A stretch of 64,000 nt of DNA from Tanypteryx hageni (GCA_028673005.1 CM054116.1:136267681-136331680); one strand, 5' to 3'; shown: positions 46,719 to 58,356, counted from the stretch's first letter. Numbers and translations are program-made. Notes: generated by a model not told the origin, from the sequence alone.

Positions 46719-47490
46719 CAGGCAGTTCTTGATTTGCGCGGTTTTTATTTACGCGAATTTGGATTTATGCGATTTATTAATTTAGGCATCTTCTCAATTT
46801 GTGTGGTCCAAAAATTTACATTTACGCAGTTTGAAACGTGCGTGACAACAAGCGTGAACTCCCTCTACTTTTTTGTTTCTAAGTTCAGTTTAAACTTTGG
46901 CTCCCTAGAAAAGGACTTATTATTATTATATTATACGTATAATGCTATTAGCAATTTTCAAAGTAATCAAACGTGATAACTGGCAACTTAATTATTTTGT
47001 AGCTCAGTTTATACTTCACCGCCAACGCCGCTATTTTCGATGATGAATCAATCTTTAGTTTAAAATTTAAAGAAACGCCACCATTTTGGAATGTATGGTT
47101 TTCATTTGCTATTATCTTTGTACATATTTTGAACGTAATTTAAGGAAATGTTATTTTGTTTTGTTAGGGTTTCATTTTTTCTTACGAATTTTAATGAAAA
47201 TCTAAGGATTGCTATCATCTTGTAAATGTGAGATTTTCTGCCTGTATTTTGAACACGATTACTAAAAGAAATGTTACCCCTTTAATGCTTCGTTTTTGTA
47301 ACGTATTTTGAACAATTAAAAGAAATTTGATCACTTTCTTACGCTAGGTTTTATTTTTCTGTTATGCATTTTGAATGTAATTAATAATTAAATTAATTAA
47401 AAAGAACATCGAAAGTCGCATGTGAAAGTGTGCTGCGATTAACAGCACAATTGCCGAAAGTAGTGTAATCACTTTGTAATGCTTGGTAGA
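46719..47490. mobile_element. Pogo-like non-autonomous element, family A copy 1
   Basis: TA followed by CAGGCAGTTCTTGATTTGCG at 46719 looks like a pogo terminal repeat. From about 46860 (ACTCCCTCTACTTTTTTGTT) to about 47490 (GTGTAATCACTTTGTAATGC) it runs parallel to 53220-53810, with shared blocks TTTAAAATTTAAAGAAA and GATTGCTATCATCTTGTAA. The right end is not identifiable. No protein. Confidence 0.7.
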
Positions 47491-48062
47491 GGCAATAGTC
47501 ACTCTCGTGCGTGGGCTCATGCAAAAAAACGCTGTTTACGTTAGCGGAGGTGACTACTGTCGCAGCAAGTTAAAGTCGCCCGTGTGCGGCTAATCTAAGG
47601 GAAGGAAAAACTAAAAAGGCAAACAACAATCTCCTAGAATTGTAATAAATGCTCTTAACTCCTCAGCCTACTTCATATGCGGTCGTACTGGGTACGCCGC
47701 GGAGATCGCTAATTTCTCTATTTTTTGAAGCGATACATTTCCTTAACTCTGAAAAACCTTGATATATTTCAAAACAGTATCCTTGGACCTTCCTATTGTG
47801 CTTAATTCTGCAATTTTTACTGTTTTCTTTTTTCCTATATTATATGTCAAATTTTGATTGAATTTTCGCATAGTTATGTGAATTGTGACTTCTAAAAACC
47901 CTTATACAATGCTGAGATGAACTGAACCTCTCTACTAAAGCTAATGTTTAGTGGAAGGGGACATAGGCACTGTTTTTCTGCTCTGTGAGGTCTCTTACTC
48001 TTGAGATGAATATTTTTTTCTTATGCATCGACACTTGAGAGCTATGTGGAAAGGGAGGAGGA

Positions 48063-48512
48063 ATGGTCTTCGGATCTGGGCTAGTGCTTGGTTCAGCATT
48101 TCTTGAGAACAATTTAATGAGAGTGAGAGAGAGAAACACTTATCTGACATCAATGCACAAACAAGCCCATTCAAAGGTATTTACAATGCTACTTCTTGAT
48201 CGAAAGCGTGATCAGAGCATATGGGAAGCGCTTGGATTGCACAAAAAATATTCTCTTGCCACTCTGAGGAAAACATTTACACAGTGCAAAGGCAGCTATT
48301 GTTCATTATTTTTCCATTGTTACTTTTGTTTAATTTCTAAGAGATTAAAAGAATCGAACTTATCATGGCATCAACCAATACAAAAACTCATGCAATACCT
48401 GGTGATGAAAAGTAGACAGAAATCTTACTTGAAAGTGATTCAGAAGAAAGTGTCAGTTCAGAGAGTGATAAAGAGAATAACATTGAAGATCGCGCTCAAA
48501 TTACTAAGATAA
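48063..48512 (+). other. Unassigned 149-codon open frame
   Basis: The start is ATG 48063. The protein is basic, Leu- and Lys-rich, with no motif I recognise. In another frame the same DNA gives ILLESDSEESVSSESDKENN near 48430, the kind of acidic Ser-rich text seen near transposase N-termini. It lies inside the pogo-like element. It may be a decayed transposase segment or chance. Confidence 0.2.
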
Positions 48513-49908
48513 ATTTTTTGGCATTTTTTGTTGAGTGGGCAAATATGAGATCTCATCTCTCCTGTCCCTGGGTGCTTCTAGCATATTTATTTATCCTTAT
48601 TTGAAGTTTTTATTTCGAAAAACTTACAGGGAAGGGGTAGAGATCTATGATAAAGCAGTATACATGAAGTAATCCAAGAACCTAGAATAAAGGTCTAGTG
48701 ATGCAAGGATAAAAATGATTCCTCTATTTGTATCATCTATGATTTTATTTCACGTCGACTATTAAATAAGTAAAAAGAAGTTACCTGTTTTGGGGGCAAT
48801 GTGTATTTCATTTGCGAGAAATAGAGAAGAAAAACGTGATGCCTTTGCCATGTGCACACACGAACTTACCACTTAAACACACAATATGGGTAAAGGTTTC
48901 GAATTAAACAAAATGTTCATGAGTCACTACCACGACTTTGAATTTCATTGTAGACATATTTCAAATAATCCATACTTAAAAAGGATGTATAATCGTATTA
49001 TTTTGGCAGAGGACTGCTCTTAGCTTCAAATTACACGCTACTTCCAGTTATCTGGGATTGAAATAACGAGGTTTTACTGTGTATATACTGCCACTCTCTG
49101 GCTTACGTAAGCTTCGACTTATGTGAACTCGACCTTACGTAAACTTTTCCATAAGTCACAAACAAAAAATTCAAAATGTGAAAGTGCATACATATTACAT
49201 TAAACTCGGAATGTAAAGTATGTACCAAATATACTCGAGTATTTTACGACCCCACATAATCTGCGACCCCTTATTTTTGCCTCAAAATCTTATTTTCGTC
49301 TTGTGTGTCATGTAATGTGCGAGTTGGAATTTTTGAGTTCAGGTAGCGTGACCTTCAGTTCCCCCAAAATATAGTGCGTTTTCTTAATTCGTTTCCATAT
49401 GATTTCTACCTTCATGAAAGTAAAGAGAAAGCATTCAAATGTTTATCTGTACTTATAATTGAAAAAATACCTTTTAATTACCTGTATTTATGTATTAATG
49501 AAGAGAAAATGAGTGAAGTGCCTACCTACTAGCTCATCTTTAACTGTCGTACAATTGTAACACAATAATGTTGCCATAATCTCCCACAGAAATGCTGCCT
49601 TCAGTGAGCCAAAATAACACTAGGATTAACGTAAGTGGCATTTTTTGTTTAATAACGGATATTATTTAGACCCTGGGTCTACACTTCTGCAACCTTACTG
49701 CTACCACTGTTCAGCGCGCTATCTAACGTCCACCATTTCAACTCCTTCTGCCTATCAGGAATATTGTTGTCATTTACTGCTTGTGAGGCTGGAACTTTTC
49801 GCGGTACTGTTTTCCGAGTGAGGGATAGCACAGGGTATAAATAATTTCCTTAATTTCTATGATTAGAATGATTTTTTCCCAATGACTTATTTATTGTACT
49901 GAAATGTG

Positions 49909-49912
<4 letters not shown>

Positions 49913-49974
<62 letters not shown>
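49913..49974. repeat. (TA)n microsatellite
   Basis: About 58 bases of nearly pure TA, at the end of the inverted dispersed repeat that follows. Confidence 0.95.
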
Positions 49975-49975
<1 letters not shown>

Positions 49976-50245
49976 CAACTTACGGAAAAGGAAAGGTAAA
50001 ATAGATATATGGATGTCAACAAGGTGTTGGGATGAGGAAACCCAGTGGACACTCACCAATCAGACGACTTCAGGTTGGCGAGGCCCCGGGGATGTCGAAG
50101 CGACACACGTAAAATAACACTAAAACACAGAAACATCACAAACGTAGAAGCTTTCGGAACTACTCCTTCAGCTACAGAGAGAGAACTGGGTTTCCTCATC
50201 CCAACACCTTGTTGACATCCATATATATATATACACACACTTTTA
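49975..50245 (-). repeat. Dispersed repeat, copy 2, with internal inverted partial copy
   Basis: Read on the minus strand, 50116-49975 repeats copy 1 (CTCGCCAACCTGAAGTCGTC, TGATTGGTGAGTGTCCACTG, TTTCCTCATCCCAACACCTT, then TA repeats). Upstream on the same strand is CTGTAGCTGAAGGAGTAGTT followed by CCGAAAGC, the CTGA-stem-CCGAAA arrangement typical of Penelope-like ends. Bases 50185-50235 are a second partial unit in the opposite orientation, again ending in TA. Opposed copies of a terminal unit are characteristic of Penelope-like insertions. Confidence 0.75.
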
Positions 50246-50939
50246 GCAAAATTTTATTAGAAGGAATTCAATTTATATAATAACTAGTGTAATTTCCTGG
50301 GCTTTGCCCGGGGTTTAGAGTTTAGAATTTTTCATGCACATATCACTTGGTAATATTTTCATCCAAACTCAAGGTACTCTCAAGGTAAGTGACCAATATT
50401 CCCCTTTAATTGGTATGAACAAATTAAAAATACGCTTAACTCTTAACTAATTATAAACCACAATCCATAGAACAAGAGCGTGAATGTGATAATTTATTTA
50501 ACAATTGTAAAGATCATTCTCAGACTGTTTAGATAGAATACAAATTTGTCCACATTTTAATGGTAGAAAGGTAAAAAAAATTCAGAATTATTGCGAAAAA
50601 TGTTGATATTTATCTTATAGTTAAAGCTCTTCCAAAGATAATGATTCAACTTAATTAGATTGAATTTAAAAATTATGAAACTAAAATAGAAAACATTTGA
50701 TTCTACAGTAAATCATAAAATTATCGCTCAAATCTGAACATGTATTAAGAAAGAAGTTTTCAAAAACATTAGAAGTACAAAGTATTACTTTATATTTATG
50801 TACAAAATTTTAAACATAACACTTCACTTAAAGAATGACACTTAGAAGATTGGTATAGTAAATAATCAAATGCTACAAAATATTTTTTTATCAATTGGTT
50901 TCAAAAATTAAATTTTGGAGCCCTATGGTTAATTACAAT
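50246..50939. other. AT-rich non-coding
   Basis: No coding frame. A short GTAATTTCCTGGGCTTTGCC block at 50290 resembles a recurrent repeat end, class unknown. Confidence 0.4.
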
Positions 50940-51345
50940 AAAAAATAAGAATGGAGAAACCTCCTTATAGCCATAAAAATAATAAAGAAGTACACAAATA
51001 CAAACCAGTTTAAGGGAATTTAGTCCATGCCAGGGACTGAAGACTCGCACAATCTGGGTTTGGGGGAGCTACTCCATGTCAGGGATCCTTTTTTATGCAC
51101 ACACAAATCTTTTTTTTTAAGAAGTACACTTGGTGGTTTATTTGCTTGCGTGATTTGTGCACGTGTAAACAAGCGTCCCTGGCATCAAGTAGTTCTCCTA
51201 AACCTGTAATGTGAGAGATTGTGTAAGTGTTCGGTCCCTGACGAGGAGTAATTTCCCCTAAACCAGTGTGTATTTGTGTACTTCATTTTTAATTTTAATA
51301 TCTATGGTTATAAGGAGTTTTCTTCATTTTCATTTTTTATCAATT
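50940..51345. repeat. Compound foldback with tandem repeats in each arm
   Basis: The left arm (about 50940-51090) reads GGAGAAACCTCCTTATAGCC, AAGAAGTACACAAATAC and CCAGTTTAAGGGAATTTAGT. The right arm (about 51170-51345) is its inverse with GGTTATAAGGAGTTTTCTTC, GTATTTGTGTACTTC and GTAATTTCCCCTAAACCAG. Inside each arm a ~35-bp unit (YTGGTTTAGGGGAAYTACTC, then ATGCCAGGGA) occurs twice in direct order. Pairing is roughly three in four. Possibly a foldback MITE; no target duplication was set. Confidence 0.75.
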
Positions 51346-51663
51346 GGTTTCTCCATGTTAGCCTGAAAAAGAAATATATGTAGGAGTTAGAAAAAATCTA
51401 TGATTAAGGGTTGCTGCGAATCACAATTCAAAAATTTGGAAGGATATATTCTTAAGTAAATTTTACTGTGAAATTAATTTCTTTAGAGATCAATGTAATT
51501 CAATAGTTTCTGAAGTAAACAAAAAAATTTTCACCCCTTAAAGAGGTCTCCAAATTTGTTTGCTAACTTTTTAACATGGTTGTATCAAAATTTTAATTAA
51601 AAATAATAAAGTCCAAAATCACTTTCAAGAACAATTTAAAGAATTTTGAATGCATTTAATTAC

Positions 51664-51865
51664 CTCTGATAAACATTTTATAGCAGGTGCCTCTTCAGAC
51701 AGTTCACTTATGTATGGCTTATTTATTTCCTTAATGTGGTGCAGTATCTTTCCAAAGGCATCAGATCCTAAAGCATCACTAGAATACCAAACAGGGCTGT
51801 CTGGAACACAAGCTCTTTCTGGCAGCAGGTAAAACACATCCCCACATCTTTTAATGGGGTCTGGA
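51664..51865 (-). CDS. ZMYM/woc-like host gene, C-terminal (DUF3504) exon
   Basis: On the minus strand a polypyrimidine tract and CAG (TTTTCTTTTCAATTCAG) precede the exon at 51865, phase T|CCA. It encodes PDPIKRCGDVFYLLPERACV then PDSPVWYSSDALGSDAFGKI and LHHIKEINKPYISELSEEAP. In ZMYM2/3/4 and QRICH1 the DUF3504 domain ends with the pattern DVFYLxPERxCVPxSPxWYS and MLxRI/HRVK, so this is the end of that protein. A donor-like GAG|GTAATT ends the exon at 51664. Without splicing the frame runs on to a stop at 51625, giving a terminal exon instead. No AATAAA was seen close by on the minus strand. ZMYM proteins are nuclear cofactors of chromatin regulators. The link to the exons near 60 kb is inferred from family, strand and order. 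Confidence 0.78.
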
Positions 51866-52096
51866 CTGAATTGAAAAGAAAACAAAGGAGATGAGATGAG
51901 ATGCAGTTTTTGAAAAATAAATACATTACATGTTACTAAGTTTATTCATTCTCTTTAAAGTTTACCATCTACCTGAAACATCTGTAATAGATAGGCAATT
52001 TCATGCCCTTCATATTATTGACCTCTTTTAACCATTGTTAATTTTTTCACCAAATGGAAAAAAGAAGCAAAAGTGAATAATTATATTTGATTTCAG

Positions 52097-52243
52097 AAAA
52101 ATCATGGCACTGGAGATGCAATTGGGGTTATGAGGAAAGAAACATTGAATGCAACCAGGAAGTATTCATGTGCTTTGCAGGTTTTGAAAAGGCCTTGGAT
52201 AGAGTTTTATGGTCTAAGCTAGTTAAGAAACAAGTGAAAATAT
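52097..52243 (+). pseudogene. Short RTE reverse-transcriptase fragment
   Basis: One frame gives GTGDAIGVMRKET, like RGTRDAIGCMxxMI of the RTE at 38619; a shifted frame gives CFAGFEKALDRVLWSKLVKK, like CFVDWEKAFDRVKWDKM. The catalytic Asp of the first motif is changed (FAGFEKA). About 147 bp remain, in the intron or 3' flank of the ZMYM-like gene, opposite to its strand. Confidence 0.75.
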
Positions 52244-53086
52244 AAAAATGAATTCTTATAATCAACTTTTATATAGCTAATAACTTAATATGAATAAACA
52301 CTGTAATATAATTATGATAACCTTGCTACTTATATGGGCCTAAAAAGTTGCATAGCATCTACCAGCTGTTGAATGGTGTGCGAGTCTTTCTATTCTAAGC
52401 TTTAACCTTTTTATGGTTGAGAGAATGGCATACAGAAGTTGACAACTCAGTGGTAAACATACAAATGTTGGGTATATACATACACATACCCAGAAATTTA
52501 TTTCGGGGAGGGTCTGATTCCACAACCAATTTCAAGCAATTGATTAAATGAAAGTCCTATTCAAATAATATAAAATTTATAACGTTTTTAGTTCTCATAA
52601 CTCAATGCAGCAAGTTGTGGCAAAGCAAGAGGCAATGTAGCAAATCTGTAGCATGGTTATTGCAGATTCCACAAATGTCTGTACACCAAGGGGAGGGAGG
52701 GGGGACCCTCCCCCTGGGTACATCCTTCGGTATATACCGTATTTTTTGGCATATAAGATGCACCAGAGTATAAGATGCACCTCGGTTATTTAGAAGATTT
52801 TCTAGGAAAAAGAAGTATTTTGGTTCACCAAGGCATTTAGGAAGGGCAACATCGTGTATCATTTCCAGCCGTGATTAAATCCATATCCAGCAACATTTAC
52901 AGAAAACTAGTGATAACCACAAAAACTTTTGTGAAGTCAGTCAGAAATCAGCATGTTTAAAAGTAATAATAGACCATTTCTCTTTATAAAATTAGACAAC
53001 TGACATTTTAAATTTCATGTGTGTTTTTATAATTTATATATGCAATTATAATTGTTCTCCCTTACGAAAAAGGTCACATTCCAGTA
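52244..53086. other. Non-coding with a pogo/Tigger-like repeat end
   Basis: ATACCGTATTTTTTGGCATA followed by TAAGATGCACC at about 52734, then a second TATAAGATGCACCTCGG, matches a recurrent repeat terminus (CCGTATTTTT-TATAAGAYGCACC) known in many animal genomes. No partner end was found. GGGGAGGGAGGGGGGACCCTCCCC at 52690 is a G-rich hairpin. Confidence 0.45.
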
Positions 53087-54080
53087 CACCACCCTTTTGA
53101 AATTCGTGTGCTTCGCTTTGCAAATTTGCACCTCGCAATAAAATTTTTTATGATCATTACTTCTGTTTCACGCTGATTATTTGCATTTCGCATCATGCGC
53201 TTGCGATGTCAACAAGTGGAACTCCCTCTACTTTTTTGTTTTGAAGTTCAGTTTAAACTTGGCACCCTAGTAAAGGACTTATTATTATTATATTATATTT
53301 ATAACACTCATTATTAACAGTTTTTGAAGTAAACACACGTGATAACTCTTGATATAATTATTTAGTAGCTCAGTTTGAAGTTTCAACGTGAAATTTTAGT
53401 TTAAAATTTAAAGAAATGCAATCATTTTGGAATGCAAGTTTTTCATCTGCTATTATCTTTGTAAATATTTTTAACCTAATTTAAGGACATTTTCTTCTGT
53501 TTTGTTAAGTTTTCATTTTTTATTACGAATTTTTAATGTAAATCTAAGAATTGCTATCATCTTGTAACACAAGATTTTCTGCCGGGTATATCGAAAGCAA
53601 TTACTAAAAGAAATGCTACCACTTTAATGCAGAACCCAAGAATATATCTGTGCATCGCGTACCTACTCATCATTCCATTTCAGTAGTTCATAAATTTAAA
53701 TTAAAGAATTTCCTTGGAATGAACAAAAAAAAGATCAAAAAGCACATGCACAAATGCACTGCAAGCGAATTGCACAAGTGCCGAAAGATGTGTAATCACT
53801 TTGTAATGCTGGGTTTTCATTTGCTATTATGCATTTTGAAGATAAAAGAATTTTTCCACTTCATGATGCTGGGCTTTCTGTTACGTTGCTGTAATGTTTT
53901 CTTTTATTTTCTGTTAAACTGCATTATTTATGATAAAAAAGTGAATTTTTTAGGTTGACTGGGAACCGTATTCCGAAAATAACATTGCATCTTATGGGAA
54001 AATGGGACTTGCACATTGTGAACTTGCATTTTGCATCAGTTTTCCGGAACCAATTATTCACGAAGTTCAAAAAGGTGGTG
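53087..54080. mobile_element. TA-flanked non-autonomous element, family A copy 2
   Basis: It starts CACCACCCTTTTGAAATTCG and ends CGAAGTTCAAAAAGGTGGTG, flanked by TA at 53085-53086 and 54081-54082. Length 994 bp. From about 53220 the interior is homologous to 46860-47490. The left 130 bp differ: copy 1 starts with a CAGGCAGT terminus instead. No protein was recognised; the weak frame 53650-53958 has no domain. Confidence 0.85.
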
Positions 54081-54082
54081 TA

Positions 54083-54556
54083 TTGAAATGAAAGATTATT
54101 TTTTCTTTTGGTCAATCGTTAAAAATGCCCACAGTCCACATGCAGTTGACTGATTAATAATAATCTGCAATTATAAATGGTGCAATCTATTAAGTTTGAC
54201 GTTGCTACAACTATAATTTCAATGATTCATAAAAAGCATGAAGCGAATAATGCAATTCTTTCGTCCATGTGAAGGCTTAATAGATGCTAATTCTATCGGA
54301 GGCAACAATGCGAATCGCCTTGGCAACACCCGGAAAGAGTACGAACAATCCATAAAGTTTCGAAAAGAAACGCATGTTTATGACAAATTCTTCTGTATAA
54401 CTTCCAAACATTGAAAGAATAAGATATTGTATAATTTTAGCCATCAAATAAAGCAAAAATGGAGAAATTCGATTCATAATTACATACTTACTAAATAAAT
54501 AAACCCTGCACCTTGAAAAATCAAAACTCTTGTGTAAACATATGGGTAAATATCAT
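54083..54556. other. AT-rich intronic or intergenic sequence
   Basis: No coding frame or repeat was recognised. Confidence 0.35.
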
Positions 54557-54645
54557 TGCCTCCGGGAATCGAACCTGGGACACTTCCATAAACTAAAATA
54601 GTTATCCCCGTGATATCCTAGTTGGCATACACAATATGGCATTTC
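54557..54645 (-). pseudogene. tRNA-Glu-like pseudogene or SINE head
   Basis: Minus strand: an internal B box GGTTCGATTCCC precedes GGAGGCA, and the upstream GGATATCAC with ATATTGTGTATGCCAACTA resembles the 5' half of tRNA-Glu (ATATGGTCTAGTGGCTAGGATA). The T arm has one mispair, the acceptor stem pairs only partly, and the anticodon arm (AACTATTTTAGTTTA) is not a Glu arm. Probably a decayed tRNA copy or a tRNA-derived SINE head. Confidence 0.45.
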
Positions 54646-55799
54646 TCTTTGATAAACTGTTCAAGTGAAAAAAGGGGGAAGAGACAGATGGATGGCCAGA
54701 CAGACAGACATTGAGAAATTATATATAAAAGATATTAGTGTAATAACAGTTAATTATAATGTTTTAGTTAAAGTTCATTTATAAAATAAATAGGATGATC
54801 TAAAACATAAATAATTGCTTTGAGCCTTGTACACTAGGGTCCATTCTCACGTATGTGGGAACCAAACCATATTTTCCCTATTACTTGAACTATATGCAGT
54901 TTGTGTTTTGTGGCTCTTGGTGTTCTTCATCACAAAGTAGAAGAGAAAATAATGAAAAATTTCATTAATTGCCAGGTTAATATATTGCATAATTTCCAAG
55001 GCCAAACAAGAGAAAATCTTAACATCATGGCACTCCTATTACCACATTTATCCGAGTATAAGATGAAGTGTTTTCCTATTTTTACACTTGAAAAACCAGG
55101 AGTAACCACTTAATATGGAACAACAAGACAGATGAAATTCATTTCAGTGCCAGAAGGTGGAATACGATTCTGTAACAATGCAAAAATATTGCAGAAAAAT
55201 ATGTAAAGCAGAATAATTTAGCATGGCATGGAATTAGCTAAGTAGAATATAAAAATCATGAAAAAGTGGAGTTCCATAGCAAATGATGCAATAAAACTGT
55301 AACAATGGAGAATATGTCTAATAAACATCACAGAATTTAGTCTTAAAATGTCTAGACTTTTGAAGTAAAATACGGTTCACCATTTTGCAAAGAGGCATTA
55401 CACATCCTCACAATATCATTGTTTAAGGTGCATCACAATTTAAAAATCATGAAAAAAGCACACTGGTGCAAAAAACTGCATTGTAGCACTATATTTCAGC
55501 ATTAATGAAGACGTTTTAGGTATTGTAAAAGATGGAAAGAGAAACTGAAGTGCACCATTTCCACAACCAAACAGCTTACTAGCTCCATTTTGATATTTTT
55601 ATTTAAACTAGTAGAGAGACTATTCTGTGAGAAATGTTGAGAAACATTAAAAAAATGTAATATGATGAACAGAAGCGATTAAAACATTAACAAACAGAAA
55701 AAGAATAATGAGATGTCAAGAGAGTGTAACAAACCATTTGGTTTAAATGTATTACGGCAACTAAATATATTTTGCACTACTTCCATCTCTCCTTTTTAG
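54646..55799. other. AT-rich non-coding
   Basis: A GACAGATGGATGGCCAGACAG block at 54683 is typical of repeat ends. A 70-codon frame at 54901-55113 has no domain. Confidence 0.4.
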
Positions 55800-55995
55800 G
55801 AAGGTTTCCAAAGGAAACAACCTTATGAAATGGTCCTGTATGTATGTGTGTGTGTCCCCTACTAAAAACTTTTGCACCAATGGACCAATTTTCATGAAAC
55901 TTGGATGAGGCTCGTCCTGCCAGGGCCCACCTCCAGAATATATTTTATTTGGGGAAGATTGAAGTCCCTGGTTCGATTCCAGGAATGTTTTTTCC
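55800..55995 (+). repeat. SINE-like or repeat-end unit with tRNA B box
   Basis: GTATGTATGTGTGTGTGTCC, ACTTTTGCACCAATGGACCA and TTCATGAAACTTGGATGAGG are followed by CCCTGGTTCGATTCCAGGA, a canonical B box in a perfect stem. A clear A box is missing. It is either a SINE fragment or a repeat tail that has captured a tRNA end. Confidence 0.45.
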
Positions 55996-56515
55996 CTATT
56001 TGCTTTATATAGGAAATCTCAAATTCATCATGCAGAGAGATGTTTTCTTTAATACATTAAAATATCTTAAAATTATGATATCAGAGTGAGGTTTGTACTG
56101 TTCTAAGGGTAAAAGAATGTAGACTAATTCTTTTCGCCAAATTTTGACAATTGATCGTATTTCCTTGAATTTCTACTAAAACAGTTTTTACGTTTTAAAT
56201 CGCATTTTATCGGATTGTTGCCATGGAGATGGTTATTACCGAACTAGGCTTGAGCATAGACAAGTGAAAAAATGGATTATTTTCTTTTCTGCTCAACTAC
56301 TTTTCAGCAATGGGCAGTTGATCCAGACATATTAGCGTATGAACAGTAACATTTACTAAATTCTTTTATTTAAAAAATAATATATGCAAAATATAATGTC
56401 AGAAAGAGATTTTGACATTGTTTTTAGTATTTTAAACCTGATAATGCTCTATTAATTTGTTTTCCAATTTTTTTCTATTGTAGATATACTATGAACTTCA
56501 AGTGGTATTATGGTA
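55996..56515. other. AT-rich non-coding
   Basis: Nothing recognised. Confidence 0.35.
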
Positions 56516-57363
56516 CAGTAAACCCTGGATTTAATGAACCCCAATTTAATGGACTTAGGATTTAATGGACTCATGGCCAACAGTCGCTGAGAATCCACTC
56601 CCTGTCGTCGCTTTGTCCACGATTTCAGACCACTCACCATCCCTCGATGCCGAGGGCAGTCTGTTCGCAAAGAGCATTATTGCCTGACATTTGGTTCCTG
56701 TCTGATTGTTTTCTATACTTTTCAATTTTCACCATAATATTTTTGCCACTTTTGAACTTCTCATCCGGACCGTCGACGAAACTCCTAGGGGAAAGTATGT
56801 TTGGCGATGGTGTCGAGCACTGAGCGATGAAATTATAAGGAGGCAGATTGAGGCAGTAGAAATACAAATTAATTTGTTATGCTGCACTTAGGGATACATT
56901 GGTTCCATTCTCGGTACTACAGGATTTCCCGCAGAAGTTCGTACTTGCCACAGCAATGTTTATGTTCCAAATCTTCAGACTGCAAACTGTTCCAATCCTT
57001 TAGTTTTTTGCGCTTTTAGGTTGATAAAAAACATGATGTCTATAGAATATTCACTTAAGTAGAAAAACTACATCAGTCAGAAGTGAAGCGGCGAGAGTGG
57101 AAGACCGTGAATGACATGCTTACGGAAATTTCAAAGTCATAATTATACATGCTCTTTGAATACAAATTAACAGTTTTACTGCATTAGATAAACATATTAT
57201 TCTTGTTTAACAGTGTTCCTAATGTACTGCATTTTATATTATAAGATGTGGCCATTTAGGTGCATTTTGCTTCATCATATGATGAACTTTCAGATTTAAT
57301 GGACTTTTGGCAATAACGGACACCCTATCCCCCCAATTAGTCCGTTAAATCGAGGATATACTG
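56516..57363. mobile_element. Pogo/Tigger-type non-autonomous element
   Basis: It starts CAGTAAACCCTGGATTTAAT and ends ATTAGTCCGTTAAATCGAGG and ATATACTG, with TA on both sides (56514-56515, 57364-57365). Sub-terminal GGATTTAATGGACT and CAGATTTAATGGACTTTTGG repeat the TTTAATGGAC motif. Length 848 bp. The interior is less AT-rich (56580-56830) and has no recognised transposase. Confidence 0.82.
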
Positions 57364-58120
57364 TATGAGAATTCCTTGGAATGACTAACAAATATTGAAA
57401 CATTTCCTGTCAATATAAGTAATCAATTCAGGATGTCAACTTTGGGAAACCAGTCTGCATTAGTCCTGGTTTAGACTTCTTGTTTACTCCCACTATTTCC
57501 CTGTATTGTTGTATTCCCTACCCATCCATTTCCCTGTTTGCCCTTCTCCATATCTCTTCCACTTGCACAACAATGTGCTGTTTGCATGTGCAGCTAACAA
57601 TAAAATCCCATCCCTCCTCACCAGGAGTATAGAACGCAATCAGCAACAACTGGGTTGCTACGTTGATAAAAATTGTTGCTTCAAAAATCTTGTTATTTTG
57701 TTTTTAAAAGCATAATTTTGGACAGATTCAGCTCATATATGGAAATAAAACTTCAGTTGAATAAGTTCAAGTCTCGACATTGTATCTTGATTTTAAGTAA
57801 TTTTAAAGTGCAAATAAAAAATATGCTCCAATCATTCTGAAGTTATTCAAATGGAGAATATTACATAAGAGAAAATAATCTATTTATTATGTATATTGAG
57901 GAGGTTGGAATTAATCCCCCCCCCCCTAGAACACAATACATATCACCACAAATAAACAGTAAAAGTTTGGTCTAAATCGAATCATTAGTTCCATAGAAAT
58001 TTCCCCATTTACCTTGGTTGTTCAGACATTCGGCCAGAAACTCAATTTTCTTCATAGTATAATGGGTAATTCTATAGTAGATGAGGCAGCCCCTATATTC
58101 AGCGAAACATGGTTTGTTAA
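57364..58120. other. Non-coding, intronic
   Basis: No exon of the ZMYM-like gene was recognised here. Confidence 0.35.
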
Positions 58121-58356
58121 CCCTTTGACTGCATAAAGTGACTTTAGTTACTGGTATATTTTTTTATCATTTACCGTGTAAAGCGACTTTGCTCCATGGC
58201 CAAACATACCCAAGGCTAGGTTGCAGAATCAAGGTTGGGGAAGTATGACACTTCACACGGTAAACATTTTTTGATGGTCATGGGTCAAAGTTGCTTTACG
58301 TGGTGAATGGTAAAAAAAGGTGCCAGTAAATAAAGACACTTTATGCGGTCAAAGGG
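58121..58356. mobile_element. piggyBac MITE at a TTAA site
   Basis: The termini CCCTTTGACTGCATAAAGTG and, read inward from the right, CCCTTTGACCGCATAAAGTG match at 31 of the first 34 bases; pairing extends to about 80 bp per arm. TTAA flanks both sides exactly (58117-58120, 58357-58360). The CCCTTTG start and TTAA duplication are the piggyBac signature. Length 236 bp, non-coding. Confidence 0.95.

Larger units (their letters stand above)
45237..49079. mobile_element. Pogo-like element (terminal repeats) with several nested insertions
   Basis: CAGTAAAACCTAGTTATTTCGA at 45237 faces its near inverse TGAAATAACGAGGTTTTACTG ending at 49079; 19 of 21 positions match. The left flank is TA; the right flank is TG, so one side has changed or the ends come from two copies. 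Nested inside are a hAT MITE (45649-45876), a perfect hairpin (46323-46407) and a second pogo-like MITE (46719-47490). A weak HTH-like text (AELSTIGRSKDTVLKYIKVF, minus strand near 47770-47830) might be the remains of its transposase. Length 3.8 kb. Confidence 0.6.

Noticed and set aside
49850..50117. Tyr-Ile repeat frames on both strands
   Set aside because: They are translations of the (TA)n microsatellite.
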